DNA of 59,739 bases from NCBI GenBank assembly GCA_016871395.1, contig VFYV01000012.1:1-59739 (forward strand), written 5' to 3'. Shown here piece by piece: positions 7,687 to 14,464 of this stretch. Origin of the DNA: Actinomycetota bacterium (GTDB taxonomy: Bacteria; Actinomycetota; Acidimicrobiia; Acidimicrobiales; Ilumatobacteraceae). The translations under genes were made by a program, and so were the position numbers. How positions within the stretch are numbered: position 1 is the first letter of the stretch; each line of letters opens with the position of its first letter. The notes beneath the pieces are model-generated. The model was not told the origin of the DNA. It ran no database searches and saw nothing but the letters and a program-made list of their open reading frames with translations.

Positions 7687-8472
7687 ATGTGGACCGACAC
7701 TCACTGCCACCTCGACGACGATCGCTATCGCGGAGACTCTGATCCTCGGCGCGATCTCGGAGGAACGAATGGCGTTCTGGATCGCGCCCGGGAAGTCGGA
7801 GTGTCCCGCTTCATCAACATCGGTTGTGATCGGGAGTCATCTTTGCGCGCCATCGACATCGCGAGCACCAACGACGACGTGTGGGCGAGTGTCGGACTTC
7901 ACCCGCACGAAGCGGTCGAGGGCGTGGACACCATCCGAGATCTCTTCGGGTCGCCCCGAGTCGTCGCCGTCGGTGAGACCGGGTTGGACTACTTCTACGA
8001 GCACTCGTCGCGCGAGACGCAACGGGTGGCGTTCGCCCAGCAGATCGAACTCGCCCACCAACTCGACTTGCCACTGATCATCCATACTCGCGACGCTTGG
8101 GATGACACCTTCGCGGTGCTGTCCGAGGTCGGCGTACCGTCGACCGTCGTCTTCCACTGCTTCAGCGGCGGGCCCAACGAGGCCCGTCGGTGCCTCGACA
8201 TCGGAGCCCATCTCAGTTTCTCCGGCATCGTCACCTTCAAGACCGCTGTCGAGATCGCCGAAGCCGCGCGCATCTGCCCACTCGACCGCGTGCTCGTGGA
8301 GACCGACAGTCCATACCTGGCCCCCGTTCCGCACCGAGGTCGCATCAACCAACCCTCGAACGTCGCCGTCGTCGGAACGTTCATCGCCGACATGCGATCG
8401 ATCGCCGTCGACGAGTTCGCCCGTGTCACGACGCGCAACGCCTGCATTGCGTTCCCCACCCTGGTTTCATAG
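7687..8472 (+). CDS. tatD: TatD family metal-dependent hydrolase
   Basis: This 261-residue TIM-barrel protein is a TatD-type DNase or RNA 3'-end exonuclease. The metal-site motifs are in order: DTHCHLDD at the N-terminus, GETGLDY, HTRDAWDD, HCFSGGP and ETDSPYLAPVPHRG near the end. It sits between metG and the DPBB-like gene, as in both Bacillus (yabD) and Mycobacterium (Rv1008). Its TAG stop codon forms the start of a possible -10 element for the next gene. Confidence 0.93.
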   Translation: MWTDTHCHLDDDRYRGDSDPRRDLGGTNGVLDRAREVGVSRFINIGCDRESSLRAIDIASTNDDVWASVGLHPHEAVEGVDTIRDLFGSPRVVAVGETGLDYFYEHSSRETQRVAFAQQIELAHQLDLPLIIHTRDAWDDTFAVLSEVGVPSTVVFHCFSGGPNEARRCLDIGAHLSFSGIVTFKTAVEIAEAARICPLDRVLVETDSPYLAPVPHRGRINQPSNVAVVGTFIADMRSIAVDEFARVTTRNACIAFPTLVS

Positions 8473-8475
8473 CCT
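8470..8475 (+). promoter_or_regulatory. Possible -10 element TAGCCT upstream of the DPBB-like gene
   Basis: TAGCCT overlaps the tatD stop codon and lies 12 nt before the ATG at 8488. The spacing is longer than for the clear leaderless cases, so this is a weak call. Confidence 0.3.
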
Positions 8476-8487
8476 CGACTGGCCGAC

Positions 8488-8976
8488 ATGATGAATCACA
8501 CCGAACGCCGTCGCCTATTCGTCGCCGCCGCGATCACGATCGTCGCCATCCCGGTTCTCATGATCTCGGGGCGGTCTGACGACGAGGGTGACGACGGTGG
8601 CGTCGTCTCGACGGCGCCCACCACCAGCGAGCCCGGCCCCGCCGAACCAGCCTTCCTTCCGCCCGCCGATTCGAGCCCGGCACCCGAGATCATCACGGTG
8701 AACGTGCCCGCTCCTCCGAGCGGAACCGTCATATCGGGCATCGCCTCGTTCATTCGCTGGCCCGAGACCTTGGGTCTTCGCCCCTGCGCCACCCCCAACG
8801 CGCTCATCGGCTCCATCATCACGGTGACGAATCTGAACAACGGTCGCTCGATCGAGTGCAACAACGTCTCCATCGAGCGTCTGCCCGGCGAGGCGATCAT
8901 CATCATCCACACCGACGTGTTCCTCGAACTGGCCGACCTGGTCGACGCCCCGATCCCCGTGCAGATCGCGTTCTGA
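8488..8976 (+). CDS. Membrane-anchored protein with DPBB/RlpA-like domain
   Basis: This 162-residue protein has a single N-terminal membrane segment (about residues 11-27), an acidic then Pro/Ser/Thr-rich linker (about 29-78), and a C-terminal domain (about 83-162). That domain resembles a double-psi beta-barrel: GIASFIRW, then GSIITVTNLNNGRSIEC, then IIIIHTDVFLELADL and PIPVQIAF. RlpA and YabE-type 3D domains share the VTNL.NGRS block, but the catalytic NDRGP-like segment is replaced by NNVS. Cysteines 100 and 124 could form a disulfide outside the cell. Its position between tatD and ksgA is where Bacillus has yabE and Mycobacterium has rpfB, so a cell-wall role is likely. An alternative ATG lies at 8491. 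Confidence 0.65.
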   Translation: MMNHTERRRLFVAAAITIVAIPVLMISGRSDDEGDDGGVVSTAPTTSEPGPAEPAFLPPADSSPAPEIITVNVPAPPSGTVISGIASFIRWPETLGLRPCATPNALIGSIITVTNLNNGRSIECNNVSIERLPGEAIIIIHTDVFLELADLVDAPIPVQIAF

Positions 8977-8984
8977 AAGCAGCG

Positions 8985-9818
8985 ATGACCCACTCGCGCG
9001 CCGAGATCACCCGACTGCTGAAAGAGCACGGTTTGTCACCGCGACGAGCCTTCGGCCAAAACTTCGTGGCCGACCCCAACACCGTGCGGCGCATCGCCCG
9101 CCTCGCCAACGTCGGCCCCTGCGATCACGTGGTCGAGATCGGCGCCGGTTTGGGTTCATTGACCCTTGCCTTGGCCGAATCGGGGGCACGCATCACCGCC
9201 ATCGAGGTCGATCACGCCGTGGCGCCAGTACTTCGAGAGGTGGTGCGCGACCTGCCCAACACCTGTGTGATCGAGGCCGACGCCCGCGACGTGGATTGGA
9301 GTTCCATCGTCCCGCCCGAGACCCGAGCGGTGGTGGTGGCCAACCTGCCCTACAACGTGGCCACGCCGTTGGTGGCAGATCTGCTCGATAACGTGCCGCA
9401 ACTCGAGCGCCTCGTCGTGATGGTGCAAAAGGAGGTCGCGCTTCGTCTGGCCGCGTCCGCCGGCAGTTCCGATTACGGTGCCATCAGCGTGAAGGTGGCG
9501 TATTGGGCCACCGCTCGAATCCTCGGGGACGTGCCCCCCACCGTCTTCGTTCCTCGGCCCAAGGTCGTCTCGTCGGTCATCGAGATTCGTCGTCGCGACC
9601 GACCAGCGCTCGGTTCGCACATCCGTCCCGAGGATCTCTTCCCCATCGTGCGCACCGCGTTCGGTCAGCGCCGCAAGATGCTCCGACGGTCGCTCGCGAC
9701 GATGGCATCACCGGACACCTTCGTGCGGGCCGACGTGTCTCCCGAGGCGCGACCCGAGGATCTCGACCTGACGCAATGGGGTCGATTGGCCGAGGCGATC
9801 ATCGGAGCGCGGCAATGA
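8985..9818 (+). CDS. rsmA: 16S rRNA dimethyladenosine transferase KsgA/RsmA
   Basis: This 277-residue enzyme dimethylates two adjacent adenosines in helix 45 of 16S rRNA. The SAM-binding motif EIGAGLGSLT follows AFGQNFVADP, and the catalytic NLPYN motif is present. The FVPRPKVVSSVIEI strand and the RRKMLRRSLA helix are typical of the C-terminal domain. The ATG at 8985 is preceded by AAAGCAG and follows the DPBB-like gene by 8 nt; the longer frame opening at 8856 was rejected because it overlaps that gene. Its stop overlaps ispE as ATGA. Confidence 0.97.
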   Translation: MTHSRAEITRLLKEHGLSPRRAFGQNFVADPNTVRRIARLANVGPCDHVVEIGAGLGSLTLALAESGARITAIEVDHAVAPVLREVVRDLPNTCVIEADARDVDWSSIVPPETRAVVVANLPYNVATPLVADLLDNVPQLERLVVMVQKEVALRLAASAGSSDYGAISVKVAYWATARILGDVPPTVFVPRPKVVSSVIEIRRRDRPALGSHIRPEDLFPIVRTAFGQRRKMLRRSLATMASPDTFVRADVSPEARPEDLDLTQWGRLAEAIIGARQ

Positions 9819-10558
9819 CCTCCTCCACCATCATCGCACCGGCCAAACTCACCCTGTCGTTACGAGTCGTTGGTGTGCGCGAAGACGGCTATCACCTGAT
9901 CGATGCCGAGATGACCACCCTCGACCTCCATGACGAGATCACGCTGACGCCCGTCGAGGCCGGCGTCGAATTGTCCTTCCGTGGACCCTTCTCCCACGAC
10001 ATTCCCACCGACTCCACCAATCTCATCTCCCGAGCGCTGGCGTTGGTTGGTCGCACCGCCCGGGTGAGTGTCGTCAAGAACATCCCGCCCGGGGGCGGAC
10101 TCGCGGGAGGATCCGCCGACGCGGCGGCCGTGCTCCGCTGGGCCGGGTTCGACGACCTGTCGGCAGCATCACGACTGGGTGCGGACATTCCCTTCTGCAT
10201 GGTGAGGGGACGGGCCCGAGTTCGCGGCATCGGCGAATGGATCGAACCCCTCGAAGAGGAACACGCCGAATACACGCTGGTGATTCCGCCTCTGTCGGTG
10301 AGCACGCCGGCCGTCTACCAGATGTGGGACCGACTCGGCGGACCCCGGAGCGCGCGTCACTCGAACCCGAACGACTTGGAGGCGGCGGCAGTCATGGTCG
10401 AGCCGGAACTGGCTCGGTGGCGTGAGCGCATTCGAGATGCCAGCGGAGCCGATCCGGTGCTGGCCGGTAGCGGAGCCACCTGGTTCCTGAAAGGACGCCA
10501 CCACGGCCTGGCACGGCACCTTTCGGGGGCCACGGTCATCGAAACGACCGGATGCTGA
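9815..10558 (+). CDS. ispE: 4-diphosphocytidyl-2-C-methyl-D-erythritol kinase
   Basis: This 247-residue GHMP kinase phosphorylates CDP-ME in the non-mevalonate isoprenoid pathway. It starts with APAKLTLSLRVVGVREDGYH and carries the ATP-binding PPGGGLAGGSADAA loop; the third GHMP motif is represented by LAGSGATWF near the C-terminus. At 247 residues it is shorter than the usual 280-310, with the deletion in the central part rather than in the motifs. It overlaps ksgA by 4 nt, an association seen across actinobacteria. Confidence 0.93.
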   Translation: MTSSTIIAPAKLTLSLRVVGVREDGYHLIDAEMTTLDLHDEITLTPVEAGVELSFRGPFSHDIPTDSTNLISRALALVGRTARVSVVKNIPPGGGLAGGSADAAAVLRWAGFDDLSAASRLGADIPFCMVRGRARVRGIGEWIEPLEEEHAEYTLVIPPLSVSTPAVYQMWDRLGGPRSARHSNPNDLEAAAVMVEPELARWRERIRDASGADPVLAGSGATWFLKGRHHGLARHLSGATVIETTGC

Positions 10559-10579
10559 CGAAGGGGTGCTGGCGGGTAA

Positions 10580-10669
10580 TCAGCGACGCTGGTGGCGCGT
10601 ACGCCGAAGCATCTTTTTGTGCTTCTTCTTTCGCATCCGCTTGCGACGCTTTTTGATCAACGAACCCAT
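10580..10669 (-). CDS. Ribosomal protein bS22 homologue (29 aa)
   Basis: This micro-gene encodes 29 residues, of which about 20 are Lys or Arg. It begins MGSLIKKRRKRM and continues KKKHKKMLRRTRHQRR, matching the mycobacterial bS22 pattern (GSVIKKRRKRM...KKKHRKLLRRTR). bS22 is a tiny small-subunit protein related to the AURKAIP1/COX24 mitoribosomal segment. The usual C-terminal lysine tail is a few residues shorter here. The start at 10669 is preceded by GAAGAGG at suitable spacing. It lies alone between ispE and tRNA-Gln on the opposite strand, and would be missed by normal gene finders. Confidence 0.93.
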   Translation of the reverse strand: MGSLIKKRRKRMRKKKHKKMLRRTRHQRR

Positions 10670-10695
10670 AGGACCTCTTCCACCACAGACCCTGA

Positions 10696-10701
10696 ACGCT
10701 A
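10696..10701 (-). promoter_or_regulatory. -10 element TAGCGT for bS22
   Basis: On the minus strand TAGCGT lies 26 nt before the bS22 ATG, giving a leader of about 20 nt that contains the GAAGAGG ribosome-binding site. The rest of the 10,670-10,797 gap holds nothing else that I can recognise. Confidence 0.4.
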
Positions 10702-10797
10702 GCGAGCCCGAGGCGCCATCACCAACGGCACCGGGATTCTGGAGCCGTTTTCCGATACCGTTGCGTCGTCGTTCGACCCGAAATGGACGAGCGTCGA

Positions 10798-10871
10798 TCC
10801 GGGGTCGTCCAATGGTAGGACAGCTGATTTTGGTTCAGAGAATAGGGGTTCGAGCCCTCTCCCCGGAGCCA
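10798..10871 (+). tRNA. tRNA-Gln (anticodon UUG), CCA encoded
   Basis: A 7-bp acceptor stem (TCCGGGG with CCCCGGA) encloses a D arm, an anticodon stem CTGA/TCAG, the loop TTTTGGT and a GGTTCGAGCC T-arm. The anticodon UUG is at 10830-10832. The discriminator G at 10868 is followed by an encoded CCA. The outer pair of the anticodon stem (G10823 with A) is a mismatch. Confidence 0.95.
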
Positions 10872-10912
10872 AACAGCCCGTGGCGAAGGAGTCGGTTCGC
10901 GGGTCGCCGTGC

Positions 10913-10918
10913 TAGGAC
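10913..10918 (+). promoter_or_regulatory. Possible -10 element TAGGAC, leaderless glmU start
   Basis: TAGGAC lies 6 nt before the ATG at 10925, the same geometry as the clear leaderless genes, though the last base is C instead of T. It favours ATG 10925 over the in-frame GTG at 10922. Confidence 0.35.
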
Positions 10919-10924
10919 TTCGTG

Positions 10925-12046
10925 ATGCCCGTGTACGCCGTCGTCCTCGCCGCCGGTGAAGGCACCCGAATGCGGTCGCAACGTCCCAAGCCCCTGCATC
11001 TCATCTGCGGACGCCCGATGATCATGCACGTGTTGCACACGCTCGAGAACGTGCGCCCCGATCGAGTCGTCGTCGTGGTCGGGCACGGGGCCGACAAGGT
11101 GATCTCCCGCGTCGGTTCTGATCCTCCGGCTTGGCTGAGACCCCTGTTCGCCGAGCAAACGGTACAACGAGGTACCGGCGACGCCGCGATGGTCGGACTC
11201 GACGCCCTCGACCTCGAACTCGGGCGACTGGAAGGCGGCACCGACGAACTCGACGACACCTCGACCATCATCGTGCTCCCGGGCGACACTCCGTTGTTGC
11301 TTCGCGAGACCATCGATGATCTCGTGACCGCCCACGAATCACAGGGCCACGCGGCAACGGTTCTCGTCTCCCACGTCGAGGATCCGAGCGGGTATGGCCG
11401 TGTGGTGCGCGGTCGAGACGGTCGGGTGCAGCGAATCGTCGAACAACGTGACGCCACCGACGACGAGCGGCGCATCACCGAGATCAACACCTCGATCTAC
11501 GCCTTTCGTCGCGACCTCCTCGCGCCGGTCCTGCGCCATCTGTCTCCCGACAACGCCCAGGGCGAGTTGTACCTCACCGACGTCATCGCCGTCCTCGCGG
11601 GAATGGGTCATCGAGTCGGGGCTTTGGAGGCGCCGGCCCCCGAAACCCAGGGCGTGAACGACCGTTGGCAGTTGTCGTTGGCCGAACGGGAACTCCGATC
11701 GCGCACCAACCGTCATTGGCTGCTGAACGGGGTGACGATGATCGATCCGCGACAAACCTTCATCGACATCGGCGTGCGCATCGGGCGCGACGTCACCCTC
11801 TTCCCCGGGACCATGCTCCAGGGCGACACGAGCATCGGCGATGGTTGCGAGATCGGGCCGCACACCCGGCTCGTCGATTGCCGAGTGGGCCGCTCGTCGC
11901 GCGTCGAGAATTCGGTGGGGCGCCTTGCGACCATCGGCGATGACTGCCACGTGGGCCCCTTCGCTCATCTGGCCCCGGGCGCTTCGGTGGCTGACGGCCA
12001 GAGGACCGGTGCGTTCTATGATTCCGACGGAACGCCGTCGTCGTGA
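10925..12046 (+). CDS. glmU: GlmU uridylyltransferase, lacking the acetyltransferase half
   Basis: This 373-residue protein has a complete pyrophosphorylase domain (about 1-235) making UDP-GlcNAc from GlcNAc-1-P and UTP. The motif AAGEGTRMRS, the PKPLH segment, QRGTGDAAM, LPGDTPLL, GYGRVV, EINTSIYAF and NDRWQLS are all present. The left-handed beta-helix starts normally (IGRDVTLFPGTMLQGDTSIG) but ends at about the fourth coil with VGPFAHLAPGASVADG and a short non-helical tail. Normal GlmU is about 455-495 residues; the missing part carries the catalytic histidine and acetyl-CoA site that make GlcNAc-1-P from GlcN-1-P. Only 38 nt separate it from prs, so no lost fragment lies downstream. Confidence 0.9.
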   Translation: MPVYAVVLAAGEGTRMRSQRPKPLHLICGRPMIMHVLHTLENVRPDRVVVVVGHGADKVISRVGSDPPAWLRPLFAEQTVQRGTGDAAMVGLDALDLELGRLEGGTDELDDTSTIIVLPGDTPLLLRETIDDLVTAHESQGHAATVLVSHVEDPSGYGRVVRGRDGRVQRIVEQRDATDDERRITEINTSIYAFRRDLLAPVLRHLSPDNAQGELYLTDVIAVLAGMGHRVGALEAPAPETQGVNDRWQLSLAERELRSRTNRHWLLNGVTMIDPRQTFIDIGVRIGRDVTLFPGTMLQGDTSIGDGCEIGPHTRLVDCRVGRSSRVENSVGRLATIGDDCHVGPFAHLAPGASVADGQRTGAFYDSDGTPSS

Positions 12047-12084
12047 CGGCCCCATGATCAGACTTCAGACGGGAGGGCAACGAC

Positions 12085-13086
12085 GTGAGCCAGGTGGACA
12101 AGGTCACGACCAAGCGGATGGTTTTGTATTCCGGCCGCACCCATCTGGCTCTCGCCAACGAGGTCTCCACTTACCTCGGAGTCGATCTGGGCGAACCGAA
12201 CCTCGTCGAGTTCGCCAATGGCGAAGTACGCCCACGATTCGGTGAGAGCGTCCGCGGATCCGATGTCTTCATCATGCAGAGCCATTTCGGGTGCGACGGT
12301 CGCTCCATCAACGACTCCATCATGGAACAACTGATCATGATCGACGCCGCACAACGCGCATCGGCCAAGCGCATCACGGCGGTCTGTCCTTTCTACGGAT
12401 ACGCCCGTCAGGACCGCAAAGCCGAGGGTCGCGAGCCCATCACGGCGCGCCTCATTGCCGATCTCTTCAAAGCCGCCGGAGCCAAGCGCATGGTGTCCAT
12501 CGACCTGCACAGTGGTCAGATCCAAGGATTCTTCGACGGTCCCGTCGACCACCTCACCGCGATGCCCGTGATCGAGCAGTACATCCGCGACAACGCCAAG
12601 AACCCCGTGATCGTCTCCCCCGACGCCGGACGAATCAAGGTTGCCGAACGCATGCAACAGCACCTCGGTGAGGACCTGGGCGCCGACCTCGCCTTCGTCT
12701 ACAAACGACGTCCCAAAGGCAGCACCAACGTGACTCAGCCCCTCGACGTGATCGGTGAGGTGGAGGGGCGTTTGTGCATCCTCACCGACGACATGATCGA
12801 CACCGGCGGCACCATCGTGTCGGCCGCCAATCTGCTGCTCGACAAGGGTGCCAACGCGGTCTGGGCGGCGGCCACTCATGGCGTGCTGTCGGGCCCGGCT
12901 GTCGAGCGCCTGTCGAACTCCCGCATCGAGCGGGTCGTGCTCACCAACACCTTGCCACTGCCCTCCGCGGCCCGCATCGACAAGATCGAGGTGCTCTCGG
13001 TCGGACGAATCATCGCCGACGCCCTGGCCGCCGTCTTCGACGACACCAGCGTCAGTGAGATTTTCGGCGGCGAGAACCAAGCCTGA
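12085..13086 (+). CDS. prs: Ribose-phosphate pyrophosphokinase
   Basis: This 333-residue enzyme makes PRPP from ribose-5-phosphate and ATP, feeding nucleotide, His and Trp synthesis. The PRPP synthase signature DLHSGQIQGFFDGPVDH is near residue 140, and the PRPP-binding loop LTDDMIDTGGT is near residue 235. The start is GTG 12085 with GGGAGGG about 8 nt upstream; it adds an 11-residue extension before the usual opening (MVLYSGRTHLALANE), whose own ATG at 12118 is the alternative. It follows glmU as in most Gram-positive genomes. Confidence 0.96.
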   Translation: MSQVDKVTTKRMVLYSGRTHLALANEVSTYLGVDLGEPNLVEFANGEVRPRFGESVRGSDVFIMQSHFGCDGRSINDSIMEQLIMIDAAQRASAKRITAVCPFYGYARQDRKAEGREPITARLIADLFKAAGAKRMVSIDLHSGQIQGFFDGPVDHLTAMPVIEQYIRDNAKNPVIVSPDAGRIKVAERMQQHLGEDLGADLAFVYKRRPKGSTNVTQPLDVIGEVEGRLCILTDDMIDTGGTIVSAANLLLDKGANAVWAAATHGVLSGPAVERLSNSRIERVVLTNTLPLPSAARIDKIEVLSVGRIIADALAAVFDDTSVSEIFGGENQA

Positions 13087-13147
13087 GGCCTCCCTCGTCG
13101 GGCCGGCGCAAACCTCATCGGAGTAGTGAACCGACCCCGATCACCCC

Positions 13148-13153
13148 TAGGCT
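13148..13153 (+). promoter_or_regulatory. -10 element TAGGCT upstream of rplY
   Basis: TAGGCT lies 51 nt before the rplY start. A transcript would begin near 13,160 with a leader of about 45 nt that contains a strong hairpin and a GAAAGG ribosome-binding site. This is one of the few clearly leadered promoters in the window. Confidence 0.4.
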
Positions 13154-13172
13154 TCCCGTGCGTTTGTGATCC

Positions 13173-13188
13173 CCGGGCGCCCGCCCGG
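13173..13188 (+). promoter_or_regulatory. GC-rich hairpin in the rplY leader
   Basis: CCGGGCG-CC-CGCCCGG forms a perfect 7-bp stem with a 2-nt loop (or a 6-bp stem with a 4-nt loop). It ends 2 nt before the GAAAGG ribosome-binding site of rplY, so it could affect ribosome access. No T-run follows, so it is not a classical terminator. Confidence 0.4.
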
Positions 13189-13204
13189 CACGAAAGGTCT
13201 CGTC

Positions 13205-13828
13205 ATGCCCACCACTCTTGTTGCCACCTCCGGCCGAATATCGGGTAGTTCACAAGCCCGTCGAATCCGTCGTGACGAGCAGATTCCCGCGGTCATCTAC
13301 GGCCAGGGCATGGAGCCGGTGTCGGTCGTCGTCGACCGTCGCGAGTTGCGCTTGGCCCTGTCGGGAGCCGCCGGAACGAACACCATCCTCGACATCGAGG
13401 TCGACGGAAACGTCTATCCGGCCGTCGTCAAGGATTTGCAGCGTCATCCCGTACGGCGCACCGTCGCTCACGTCGACTTCCTGCGCATCAACATGAGCGA
13501 GGAACTCACCATCGCCGTTCCGGTGCGTCTCGTGGGCGAGGCCAAAGCCGTCGTCGCCGAGGGCGGCCTCGTGGACCCGTCGCAGGACACCATCGACATC
13601 GTCACCACACCGACCAACATGCCGAGCGAGATCTCCATCGACATCTCGGCAATGCAGCCCGGCGACGTCATCCGTCTCGGACAGATCACGTTGCCCGCGG
13701 GCACGCGCGCACTGGGCGATGCGGATCTTGCGATCGTCACCGCCATCGCTGGCTCCAAGGTCGAGGTCGCTCCGGTGGTCGCCGCCGAGGCGGCGCCGGC
13801 CGATGTCGACGCCAAGCCCAAGCCCTGA
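13205..13828 (+). CDS. rplY: 50S ribosomal protein bL25 (CTC form)
   Basis: This 207-residue protein binds 5S rRNA. It has the long two-domain CTC form: the N-terminal L25 barrel (about 1-95, with RRDEQIPAVIYGQG and HPVRRTVAHVDFLRI) and the C-terminal beta domain (about 100-185, with VPVRLVGEAKAV and LPAGTRAL). An Ala/Val/Pro-rich tail follows. The start at ATG 13205 has GAAAGG at about 8 nt; the in-frame upstream codon at 13,166 lies in the leader and was rejected. pth follows after 8 nt, the usual order. Confidence 0.96.
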   Translation: MPTTLVATSGRISGSSQARRIRRDEQIPAVIYGQGMEPVSVVVDRRELRLALSGAAGTNTILDIEVDGNVYPAVVKDLQRHPVRRTVAHVDFLRINMSEELTIAVPVRLVGEAKAVVAEGGLVDPSQDTIDIVTTPTNMPSEISIDISAMQPGDVIRLGQITLPAGTRALGDADLAIVTAIAGSKVEVAPVVAAEAAPADVDAKPKP

Positions 13829-13836
13829 ACCGACTC

Positions 13837-14457
13837 ATGGGCCTCCTCGGCCGTTCGGGTGATTCCGCCCGCTCCCAGACCTCGGTCTTCGACGCTCTCG
13901 TCGTCGGACTCGGCAACCCCGGTTCGCCCTACGCCCGCACGCGCCACAACGTGGGCCAAGAGGTCGTCGTCGAACTGGCTCGCCGCGCCGGTGAGTCACT
14001 CAAGGCCGGTCGGGACAAGGCTCTGGTGGCTGAGATCCGCCTGGGCGCCAAGCGGGCGGTGCTGGCGTTTCCCACCACGTTCATGAACGAGAGCGGACTG
14101 GCGGTACGCAAGTTGGTCAAGCGGTACGGATTCGCCGGCCACGAGGGATTGATCGTGGTGCAGGACGAACTCGACCTCGAGCCGGGGACCGTTCGACTCA
14201 AGGTCGGTGGTGGACTCGGTGGGCACAACGGGCTGCGCTCGATCACCGATCACATGGGAACCCAGGACTACGTCCGCGTGCGCATCGGAGTCGGCAAACC
14301 GCCGCACAAGGATCGAGGTGCGGATCACGTGCTGAGGAAGGTGCCCGCTGCCGAGCGTCAGGTGCTCGACGTTGCCGTGAACGTGGCCGCCGATGCCGTC
14401 GAGTCGATTCTCGACATCGGGATCGACGCTGCCATGAACGTGTTCAACTCTCGGTGA
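13837..14457 (+). CDS. pth: Peptidyl-tRNA hydrolase
   Basis: This 206-residue enzyme recycles peptidyl-tRNA released by stalled ribosomes. Catalytic His is in TRHNVG, the Asp in VVQDELDLEPG, and the Asn pair in TFMNESG and GGHNGLRS. An N-terminal extension of about 17 residues (GLLGRSGDSARSQTS) precedes the usual VVGLGNPG opening. It follows rplY and precedes mfd, as in Bacillus (ctc-spoVC-mfd). Confidence 0.96.
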   Translation: MGLLGRSGDSARSQTSVFDALVVGLGNPGSPYARTRHNVGQEVVVELARRAGESLKAGRDKALVAEIRLGAKRAVLAFPTTFMNESGLAVRKLVKRYGFAGHEGLIVVQDELDLEPGTVRLKVGGGLGGHNGLRSITDHMGTQDYVRVRIGVGKPPHKDRGADHVLRKVPAAERQVLDVAVNVAADAVESILDIGIDAAMNVFNSR

Positions 14458-14464
14458 TCGACCG

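Noticed and set aside
10925-12084. Frameshift as the cause of the short GlmU
   Set aside because: Only 38 nt lie between its stop and prs, and none of the three frames there codes for beta-helix hexapeptides.
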